A stretch of 7,354 bases of DNA from an uncultured Beijerinckiaceae bacterium (GTDB taxonomy: Bacteria > Pseudomonadota > Alphaproteobacteria > Rhizobiales > Beijerinckiaceae). The position numbers and the translations under genes were made by a program. Positions 1 through 5,144 of this stretch are shown one piece after another; position 1 is the stretch's first letter, and the number at the start of each line of letters is the position of its first letter. The stretch lies in NCBI GenBank assembly GCA_937873345.1, contig CALMRL010000464.1, positions 1 through 7,354 of the forward strand, read 5' to 3'. Under the pieces are notes generated by a model that had not been told where the DNA came from, ran no database searches, and saw only the letters and a program-made list of their open reading frames with translations.

Positions 1-480
1 CTGCTGCACGACGCCGGCCTCGCGCCCGAGAAGAGCCTGCGCGCCCTCGACCCCGACCGGCTTGCGAAACTCTTCGCCGTCAACGCGATCGGCCCGGCGC
101 TGGTCGTCAAGCACGCCCTGCCGCTGCTGCCGCGCGAGGGCCGCAGCGTGATCGCCGTGCTGTCGGCGCGCGTCGGCTCGATCGGCGACAACCGCCTCGG
201 CGGCTGGTATAGCTATCGAGCGAGCAAGGCGGCGCTGAACCAACTCGTCCGCACAGCGGCGATCGAGGCGAAGCGGACCCACCCGCGGGCGATCGTGGCG
301 GCGCTGCATCCCGGCACGGTGGCGACGTCCTTGAGCGAACCGTTCCGCGGCAATGTCCCGGCCGAGCGGCTGTTCACGCCGGCGGTCGCCGCCTCACACC
401 TGCTCGACGTCGTCGCTGGGCTCGGCGAGGCCGACAGCGGCGGCTTCTTCAGCTGGGACGGCTCGGCCATCCCATTCTGA
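1..480 (+). CDS. Short-chain dehydrogenase/reductase, C-factor-like (5' partial)
   Basis: The reading frame is open from base 1 and gives 159 residues ending at a TGA, so the N-terminal Rossmann half with the glycine-rich nucleotide motif lies outside the window. Visible SDR features, numbered from the fragment, are a HDAG motif in the place of NNAG (3-6), FAVNAIGP (25-32, the conserved Asn of helix 4), the catalytic Tyr72-x3-Lys76 inside YRASK, and a PG motif at 104-105 after strand 6. The YSYRASKAALNQ and GGFFSWDG stretches resemble cytosolic NAD(P)-dependent SDRs annotated as C-factor or CsgA-like. The substrate cannot be told from sequence. The position where a classical SDR has its catalytic Ser appears to be Ala56 (context LSARVGS), although Ser55 and Ser60 are close by. 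The gene is followed by 97 bp before the next start. Confidence 0.9.
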   Translation: MLHDAGLAPEKSLRALDPDRLAKLFAVNAIGPALVVKHALPLLPREGRSVIAVLSARVGSIGDNRLGGWYSYRASKAALNQLVRTAAIEAKRTHPRAIVAALHPGTVATSLSEPFRGNVPAERLFTPAVAASHLLDVVAGLGEADSGGFFSWDGSAIPF

Positions 481-577
481 ACGGCGTCGCGTCCTTGACG
501 CCGACCCCTGCTGTGTTTGCCTCGTTCTCCATCCTGGCTGGCGATCACCGCGGCCGAGGACCCCGCGCGGCACCCGG

Positions 578-937
578 ATGACCCTGGCACCCTTGCTCGC
601 CGCCGGCCCGGTCGTGATCGGCGGCGCGCAGTTCGTCCTGCGCAGGGGCACGACGGGCCATCGCGCGCTCGGCTACGCCTGGGTCGCGCTGCTGGCGGGG
701 GTGGCGCTCTCCTCGTTCGGCATCAACGGCCTGCGGCAGGTCGGGCCGTTCTCCTGGATCCACGCGATCTCGCTCGCCACCCTCGCGGCACTGGGCGTCG
801 CCATCGGCCACGCCCGCGCCGGCCGCGTCGCGGCGCACCGCTGGACGATGGTCGGGCTCTACGACGGCGCGCTGGTGATCGCCGGCGTCTTCACCCTGGT
901 GCCCGAACGCATCATGCACCGCGTGCTGTTCGGCTGA
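578..937 (+). CDS. DUF2306-type small integral membrane protein
   Basis: A 119-residue protein with four likely membrane segments, at about 3-21, 31-49, 58-78 and 90-108. It matches the DUF2306 pattern as I remember it: a basic GTTGHRALGY turn after the first segment, an ALSSFGI segment, a PFSWIH start to the third, and a C-terminal block with His87, a GALVIAGVFTLVPER helix and an IMHRVLFG tail. The function of the family is unknown, and the cell location is inferred to be the inner membrane. The ATG at 578 is the first plausible start, but the ribosome-binding match (GAGGA, 556-560) is far away, and the region before the first helix is shorter than in homologues I recall. The true start may therefore be elsewhere, or the gene may be N-terminally trimmed. 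No upstream in-frame start gives a family-like N-terminus. Confidence 0.75.
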   Translation: MTLAPLLAAGPVVIGGAQFVLRRGTTGHRALGYAWVALLAGVALSSFGINGLRQVGPFSWIHAISLATLAALGVAIGHARAGRVAAHRWTMVGLYDGALVIAGVFTLVPERIMHRVLFG

Positions 938-1062
938 GCCGGCGCGGCGGCTTCCCCTCGCCTGCTGAGCCGGCGTACACCGGAGGTGCCGATGATTCGA
1001 CAACCTTAACCCGCCGTTAACCCCGCGGGCCGTTCACTTCGGCATGGCGTGCTCCACCTCGC
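938..1062. other. Intergenic region upstream of chpT
   Basis: These 125 bp separate the DUF2306 gene from chpT. They hold a second copy of the 12-mer GCTGAGCCGGCG (964-975; the first copy, 933-944, overlaps the end of the DUF2306 gene), a small CACC/GGTG dyad around 978-988, a CtrA-type box (1006-1021) and a possible 5-codon ORF (992-1009) after a GGAGG. The CtrA box implies a chpT promoter here rather than read-through from the genes before it. Confidence 0.6.
1006..1021 (+). promoter_or_regulatory. CtrA binding box upstream of chpT
   Basis: The sequence TTAACCCGCCGTTAAC is an exact TTAA-N7-TTAA arrangement, the consensus recognised by the phosphorylated cell-cycle regulator CtrA. The first TTAA is 1006-1009, the spacer 1010-1016, and the second TTAA 1017-1020 with the favoured following C. 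It lies 42 bp before the ATG of chpT, in a region where TTAA is otherwise very rare because of the high GC content. ChpT passes phosphate to CtrA, so the site suggests feedback of CtrA on its own phosphorelay. Whether it activates or represses cannot be read from sequence. Confidence 0.8.
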
Positions 1063-1854
1063 ATGGATGAGACGATGACGGTCTTCTCTCTCGATCCCCT
1101 CGATCTCGCCGCCCTGCTCTGCTCGCGGGTCTGCCACGACGTGATCTCGCCGGTCGGCGCCATCGCCAACGGCCTGGAGATCCTGGAGTCCGAGAAGGAC
1201 CCCGACATGCGCGGCTTCGCGATGGACCTCATCAAGAAGTCCACCGGCGTCGCCTCGGCGCGCCTGCAGTTCTGCCGCCTCGCCTTCGGGGCCGCCGGCT
1301 CGGCCGGCGCCTCGATCGACACGGGCGACGCCGAGAGCGTGGCGCGCGGGCTCGTCGCCGACGAGCGCACCAAGCTGGTGTGGAACGCGACGCGCGCGCT
1401 GCTGCCCAAGAACAAGGTCAAGCTGATCCTCAACCTGGTGCTGATCGCTTCGCAGGCGGTGCCGCGCGGCGGCATCATCACCGTGACGCTCGACGGCGAC
1501 GGCCCGGAGCTGTCGATCACCGTCACGGCGACCGGCCCCAACGTGAAGCTGCAGAGCCACACCCCGCACCTGCTGGCCGGCGAGCCGGAGAACGGCGTCG
1601 ACGCCCACGGCATCCAGGCCTTCTACGCCGGGCTGGTGGCGCGCGAGGCGCATCTCGCCGTCACCGCAACACTCGTCGACGGCACGGTGACGCTGCGTGC
1701 CGTGCCCGACGGCACCGCCCAGCCGGCGTTCGACACCGGCATGATCGGCGTCGCGGTTCCCGCCAAGCCCGCGGCGATCGAGGCACCGTCGGCCGAGGCG
1801 ATCCCAGGCGGCTCGGCGGGCCGCCCCGGCATGCCCAAGCAGAGGGTCGCCTGA
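1063..1854 (+). CDS. chpT: ChpT histidine phosphotransferase of the CckA-CtrA phosphorelay
   Basis: ChpT accepts phosphate from the hybrid kinase CckA and gives it to CtrA (and to CpdR in Caulobacter), acting in the cytoplasm as a dimer. The N-terminal helical hairpin carries the family signature LDLAALLCSRVCHD (13-26) with the phospho-accepting His25, followed by ISPVGAIANGLEIL and FAMDLIKKS, then LQFCRLAFGAAGSAG (68-82). The rest (about 100-215) resembles a degenerate histidine-kinase ATPase fold, seen in the KLILNLVLIASQAVPRGG stretch at 120-137, without the nucleotide-binding glycine boxes. At 263 residues it is longer than the roughly 200-230 I expect; the surplus is an Ala/Pro-rich tail after about residue 232. 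ATG 1075 (Met5) is an alternative start with a better upstream purine run (GGATGAG). A CtrA box precedes the gene. Confidence 0.93.
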   Translation: MDETMTVFSLDPLDLAALLCSRVCHDVISPVGAIANGLEILESEKDPDMRGFAMDLIKKSTGVASARLQFCRLAFGAAGSAGASIDTGDAESVARGLVADERTKLVWNATRALLPKNKVKLILNLVLIASQAVPRGGIITVTLDGDGPELSITVTATGPNVKLQSHTPHLLAGEPENGVDAHGIQAFYAGLVAREAHLAVTATLVDGTVTLRAVPDGTAQPAFDTGMIGVAVPAKPAAIEAPSAEAIPGGSAGRPGMPKQRVA

Positions 1855-1900
1855 GCCGGCTTGTACCGTTTCCGCCGATCGACCATATCGAAGGCTGACA

Positions 1901-1915
1901 GGCTCGCCGCGAGCC
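1901..1915 (+). terminator. Compact hairpin between chpT and nfuA
   Basis: GGCTCG (1901-1906) and CGAGCC (1910-1915) are perfect reverse complements around a 3-base loop. The hairpin lies 46 bp after the chpT stop and 26 bp before the nfuA ATG. No T-run follows, so it is a poor intrinsic terminator. It could equally be an mRNA-stabilising or leader structure. An ill-matched promoter-like pair (TTGTAC at 1861, CATATC at 1884, 17-bp spacing) lies just before it. Confidence 0.3.
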
Positions 1916-1941
1916 GCCCTGCCCTCCGGCCGAAGGCACCC

Positions 1942-2508
1942 ATGTTCATCCAGACCGAAGCCACGCCGAACCCGGCGACCCTGAAGTTCCTGCCCGGCCG
2001 CAGCGTGCTGCCCGAGGGCACCCTCGACATCCGCGACGCCGGCGCGGCGATGCAGCGCTCGCCGCTCGCTGGCGCGCTGTTCGCGATCGGCGGCGTCGAC
2101 GGCGTGTTCTACGGGTCGGACTTCATCTCCGTCACCAAGACCGACGACACCGAGTGGCAGGCGCTGAAGCCGGCCGTGCTCGGCACGATCATGGAGCACT
2201 TCACCTCCGGCCTGCCGCTGCTCGCCGCCGGCGAGGAAGCGGATGGCGCCGAGCAGGGGGAGTTCTTCGACCCCGCCGACGGCGACATCGTCGACACCAT
2301 CAAGGACCTGTTGGAGACTCGCGTGCGCCCTGCGGTGGCGGGCGACGGTGGCGACATCAAGTTCCGCGGCTATCGCGAAGGTACGGTGTATCTCGCGATG
2401 AAGGGGTCGTGCCAGGGGTGCCCGTCATCGACGGCGACGCTGAAACACGGCATCCAGAACCTGCTCTCGCACTTCATCCCCGACGTGCACAACGTCGAGC
2501 AGGTCTAG
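1942..2508 (+). CDS. NfuA-type iron-sulfur cluster scaffold/carrier (NifU family)
   Basis: A 188-residue Fe-S cluster carrier that delivers clusters to apo-proteins. Domain 1 (about 1-90) is the Nfu N-terminal domain, beginning with the highly conserved MFIQTEATPNPATLKFLPG and continuing through GVDGVFYGSDFISVTK (51-66). A short acidic linker (97-113) leads to the NifU C-terminal domain (about 115-185) with AVAGDGGDIKF (131-141) and the cluster-binding C157-x-x-C160 in GSCQGCPSSTATLKHGI. Length and order match alphaproteobacterial and mitochondrial NFU1-like proteins rather than the shorter NifU tail alone. The ATG at 1942 is chosen because it starts the conserved N-terminus and has GAAGG (1932-1936) five bases before it. 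It sits 87 bp after chpT and 37 bp before the DUF2093 gene, with which it probably shares a transcript. Confidence 0.94.
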   Translation: MFIQTEATPNPATLKFLPGRSVLPEGTLDIRDAGAAMQRSPLAGALFAIGGVDGVFYGSDFISVTKTDDTEWQALKPAVLGTIMEHFTSGLPLLAAGEEADGAEQGEFFDPADGDIVDTIKDLLETRVRPAVAGDGGDIKFRGYREGTVYLAMKGSCQGCPSSTATLKHGIQNLLSHFIPDVHNVEQV

Positions 2509-2545
2509 TGCCGGTCCATCAACCGATTGGCGGAAGGACCAGAGG

Positions 2546-2809
2546 GTGAATCGCTTCGACGGGCGTCCAGCCCCGGCAGGCGAGGCACGGTTGCAGTACC
2601 TCGACGGCGACTTCAAGGTGCTGCAGCCCGGCAGCTTCGTGCGCTGCGCCTCGACGGGTGCACCGATCCCCGTCGAGGAGTTGCGCTACTGGAACGTCGA
2701 CCTGCAGGAGGCGTATGCCAATCCGCAGGCCAAACTCGCTCGCCTCGGCATCAAAGGTGCTGGCTCGAATGTCGGCGAGGGCTCCTCCGAGCCGACCCGC
2801 CAAGCTTGA
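2546..2809 (+). CDS. DUF2093 family small protein
   Basis: An 87-residue protein of unknown function that fits the DUF2093 family of alphaproteobacteria: MNRFDG start, LQYLDGDFKVLQPGSFVRC (16-34), then TGAPIPVEELRYWNVDLQEAYA (37-58). It has a single Cys (34), so no zinc-binding CxxC pair. The tail after about residue 68 is low-complexity and probably unconserved. It uses a GTG start with an excellent ribosome-binding site, GGAAGGA at 2532-2538, seven bases away. It follows nfuA by 37 bp on the same strand, which suggests co-transcription. Its 3' end faces the response-regulator gene with an 11-bp gap. Confidence 0.85.
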   Translation: MNRFDGRPAPAGEARLQYLDGDFKVLQPGSFVRCASTGAPIPVEELRYWNVDLQEAYANPQAKLARLGIKGAGSNVGEGSSEPTRQA

Positions 2810-2842
2810 TCGTTACGCCCTCAGCGCGGTGCGCGCTTGGCG
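2798..2842. terminator. Inverted repeat spanning the convergent gene ends
   Basis: CGCCAAGC (2798-2805) and GCTTGGCG (2835-2842) are perfect 8-bp reverse complements. They flank both stop codons of the convergent DUF2093 and response-regulator genes, with a 29-base interior that is itself GC-rich (GCGCGGTGCGC). It could be a shared bidirectional transcription end, but there is no T-run on either strand and the stem falls mostly inside the two coding ends. Confidence 0.3.
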
Positions 2843-3411
2843 AGGATGCGCTGCAGCGTGCGGCGATGCATGTTGAGGCGGCGGGCCGTTTCCGACACGT
2901 TGCGCCCGCACAGCTCGTAGATGCGCTGGATATGCTCCCAGCGCACGCGGTCAGCCGACATCGGATTCTCCGGCAGCGCCGCCTTGTCGTGCTGCGTCGC
3001 CATCAGCGCGTTGAAGATCTCGTCCGCGTCGGCCGGCTTGGCGAGGTAGTCGAAGGCGCCGAGCTTCACCGCGGTGACCGCGGTGACAATATTGCCGTAG
3101 CCCGTCAGGATGACGGCGCGAGCCTCGGGGCGACGGGCTTTCAGCTCGGAGATGACGTCGAGCCCGTTGCCGTCGGCAAGGCGCATGTCGATCACGGCGA
3201 AGGCGGGGGCCGTCCCGGTGACGACGGCGAGGCCCTCGGCGACGGACGACACGGCGGTCACGGCGAAACCTCGGCTCTCCATCGCCCGCGCCAGGCGCTG
3301 GCAAAAGGCGCGATCGTCGTCAACGATCAGCAGGCTCTTGTCGCCGACCGAGTCGAGGCTGAGGATGGCTGGGTCGAGGGCCGGCTGGCCGGATGCGGTG
3401 TTGAGGTCCAT
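2821..3411 (-). CDS. regA: RegA/ActR/PrrA-type redox response regulator
   Basis: A 196-residue regulator that binds DNA and controls redox-linked genes (respiration, carbon and nitrogen fixation) when phosphorylated by its partner kinase. The receiver domain (about 25-140) has the acidic pocket Asp31-Asp33 (LLIVDDDRAF), the phospho-acceptor Asp75 in VIDMRLADGNGLD, Thr103 (ILTGYG) and Lys125 in DYLAKPADADEI. The output is a Fis-type helix-turn-helix (about 157-196) with WEHIQRIYELCGRNVSETARRLNMHRRTLQRIL, the near-invariant DNA-binding tail of the RegA group (called ActR in rhizobia, PrrA in Rhodobacter sphaeroides). The ATG is preceded by AGGAG (3422-3426 on the minus strand). The gene follows its kinase by 83 bp in the same direction. 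The N-terminus is some ten residues longer than in RegA. Confidence 0.95.
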   Translation of the reverse strand: MDLNTASGQPALDPAILSLDSVGDKSLLIVDDDRAFCQRLARAMESRGFAVTAVSSVAEGLAVVTGTAPAFAVIDMRLADGNGLDVISELKARRPEARAVILTGYGNIVTAVTAVKLGAFDYLAKPADADEIFNALMATQHDKAALPENPMSADRVRWEHIQRIYELCGRNVSETARRLNMHRRTLQRILAKRAPR

Positions 3412-3494
3412 CGCGCGAGAACTCCTGGAGGTCGATCACTCCCCGGCGCGAGCCTGTTCGCCGCGCCCGTTGTGAGACCTCGATATGGGGTGCG

Positions 3495-4859
3495 TCAGGC
3501 CGTACCGACAGGTGCCGCCTCGGGGGAAACGGCCGTCATCGGGCCGGCCGGCGAGGCGGTGAGAGCGCCGCGGCCGCGCTCGAAGTCGGCGCGCTGCCAC
3601 AGAACGGTCACCCTCGCCCCCCTGCCCGGCGCGGGCGCATTGGCGGTAGTCACCTTGGCACCGGAGCGCTCCAGCAGCGTCTTGGCGATAAACAGGCCGA
3701 GGCCGAGCCCGGCGCTGTCCTCGCCCTTCGCCTTGCGGTTGGATCGCGTCGTCAAGTAGGGCTCGCCCACCGACATCACCACGTCGGGCGCGAAGCCCGG
3801 CCCGTCGTCCTCGATCACCAGCACCGTCAGCGCCTCGGTCCAGCGCGCGGTGATGCGCACGGTGGCGCTGGCGAAGTCGATGGCGTTCTCGACGAGGTTG
3901 CCGAGCCCGTAGAGGACACCGGGGTTGCGCATGCAGACCGGTTCGGGGCTGGCGCCTTCCCTGGCGATGGTGATGGCGATGCCGAAGTCGCGCTGCGGCT
4001 GCACCACCTCCTCGATCAGGTGGCTGAGCGTCAGCTGGCCGATGATGGCGGCGGCGTCGCTGGTGTTGAGCGAGGTCAGGGTGCCGAGGATCTTGCGGCA
4101 GCGCTCGGCCTCGCCGACCAGCAGCGCCAGATCCTCGCCGGTCGCGCTGTCGGCGGGAAATTGCTTCTGCAGGTCGCGGGCGCCGAGCTTGATGGTGGCG
4201 AGCGGCGTGCCGAGCTCGTGCGCCGCCGCCGCCGCCAGCCCGTCGAGCTGCGTCAGGTGCTGCTCGCGCGCCAGCACAAGCTCGGTCGCGGCGAGCGCGT
4301 CGGCGAGGCGTCGTGCCTCCTCGGCGACGCGCCAAGCGTAGGCGGCGGCGAAGGAGGCGCCGAGCACGATCGCGCTCCAGAAGCCGATGCGGTACAGCGC
4401 CGGCAGGTGCAGCACCTCGCCGGGGAACCACGGCACCGGGCGGTGATTGAAGGTCAGCGTCGTCGCGCAGAGGATGACGAGCAGGGTGAGCGCGGCGGTC
4501 GAGATCGCCGACAGCGACACGGCGGCGATCATCAGCGGCGCCAGGAACAGCATGGAGAAGGGGTTCTCCAGACCACCCGTGAGGTAGAGCAGCAGCGACA
4601 GCTGGAGCAGATCGTAGGCCATCAGCGCTGCCGCCGGGCGGTCGGCGAGGCGGTCGTTGTGGTGGAAGCGCAGCCGCAGGCCGAGATTGACCCACACCGA
4701 GGCGAACACCACGGCGAGGCAGGCGGCGACCGGCATCGGGAAACCGAGCGCGTAGCGGACCGCCAGCACCGCCGAGAGCTGCCCCGAGACGGCGAGCCAG
4801 CGCAGCCGCACCAAAGTGTCGATGCGGGGGAAGCGCGAGCGCAGGCCGAGCTGCAGCAT
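3495..4859 (-). CDS. regB: RegB/ActS/PrrB-type redox sensor histidine kinase
   Basis: Membrane kinase of about 454 residues that senses redox state and phosphorylates RegA. From Met at 4859, the N-terminal half (about 15-175) has roughly six membrane segments, and the quinone-contact motif GGLENPF is at 95-101. The kinase core has the phospho-accepting His214 in AAAAHELGTPL, the N-box NLVENAID (322-329), G1 box DDGPGF (351-356) and G2 box GLGLGLFIAK (384-393). Cys254 (AERCRKIL) lies exactly 40 residues after the His, as the redox-active Cys265 does after His225 in Rhodobacter capsulatus RegB. The reading frame stays open to 5021. GTG 4868 or TTG 4880 (giving MSDPVTDMLQ, with GGGGG just before it) are alternative starts, while the further Arg-rich extension looks non-coding. 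regA follows on the same strand. Confidence 0.95.
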   Translation of the reverse strand: MLQLGLRSRFPRIDTLVRLRWLAVSGQLSAVLAVRYALGFPMPVAACLAVVFASVWVNLGLRLRFHHNDRLADRPAAALMAYDLLQLSLLLYLTGGLENPFSMLFLAPLMIAAVSLSAISTAALTLLVILCATTLTFNHRPVPWFPGEVLHLPALYRIGFWSAIVLGASFAAAYAWRVAEEARRLADALAATELVLAREQHLTQLDGLAAAAAHELGTPLATIKLGARDLQKQFPADSATGEDLALLVGEAERCRKILGTLTSLNTSDAAAIIGQLTLSHLIEEVVQPQRDFGIAITIAREGASPEPVCMRNPGVLYGLGNLVENAIDFASATVRITARWTEALTVLVIEDDGPGFAPDVVMSVGEPYLTTRSNRKAKGEDSAGLGLGLFIAKTLLERSGAKVTTANAPAPGRGARVTVLWQRADFERGRGALTASPAGPMTAVSPEAAPVGTA

Positions 4860-5144
4860 GTCCGTCACCGGATCGGACAAGGACGCCCCCGTCCAGTCAT
4901 CGCCAACTCTCCGGTCCCGCCGTCGTCCAATCGGCAAGCCTGCGATCAACGCCGTCCGCGACGTCAAGTCCAGCCGGCGCGCTGCCCCCAATCGACGCGT
5001 CCCGCGATGCCGGAGCCGCACTGCGAAGTTCCCGCCCGTCCCGCTTGTTGTTGTCAGACAACAGCGCGCCTATTTCGACCTCGAAGCATTCCGCAAGGCT
5101 TCGGCCGCTCCTATCGTCCGAGACCGGCGTCCCACAGGTGAACG
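4860..5144. other. Divergent intergenic region between regB and phaZ
   Basis: These 285 bp separate two divergent genes, so they must hold both promoters if neither is read from a distance. The half near regB (4860-5021) stays open in the regB frame but encodes an Arg-rich stretch unlike the family, so I read it as untranslated. The half near phaZ holds a palindrome with promoter-like hexamers (5048-5076) and the phaZ ribosome-binding site CAGGTGA (5135-5141). Confidence 0.6.
5048..5076 (+). promoter_or_regulatory. Candidate phaZ promoter overlapped by a 15-bp palindrome
   Basis: TTGTTG (5048-5053) and TATTTC (5071-5076) are spaced by 17 bp, like a sigma-70 -35/-10 pair directed at phaZ, 69 bp before its ATG. 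The palindrome TGTTGTCAGACAACA (5049-5063), with perfect 7-bp arms around one central A, covers the -35 element. That placement is typical of a dimeric regulator site. The -10 match is weak and the regulator is unknown. Confidence 0.4.

Noticed and set aside
933..975. Direct repeat GCTGAGCCGGCG, with CTGAGCCGGC again after chpT at 1851
   Set aside because: Short GC-rich words around TGA stops recur by chance at this composition. There is no dyad or target-site structure indicating a mobile element.
1006..2199. Long minus-strand frame (397 codons) opposite chpT and nfuA
   Set aside because: Its translation is Arg/Gly/His-rich without family signatures, and it runs antisense to two genes with clear motifs. 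It is a GC-rich shadow frame.
3066..3084. Tandem ACCGCGGTG repeat inside regA
   Set aside because: It simply encodes the VTAVTAV helix segment of the receiver domain and fits normal codon use, so it needs no separate explanation.
2527..3759. Long plus-strand frame (410 codons) across the DUF2093 gene, regA and the end of regB
   Set aside because: It is antisense to the response regulator and kinase, both with full catalytic motifs, and out of frame with the DUF2093 gene.
4020..5141. Plus-strand frame (373 codons) opposite regB
   Set aside because: The translation is dominated by Arg, Gln, Glu and Gly with no domain-like pattern. It mirrors the strong codon bias of regB.
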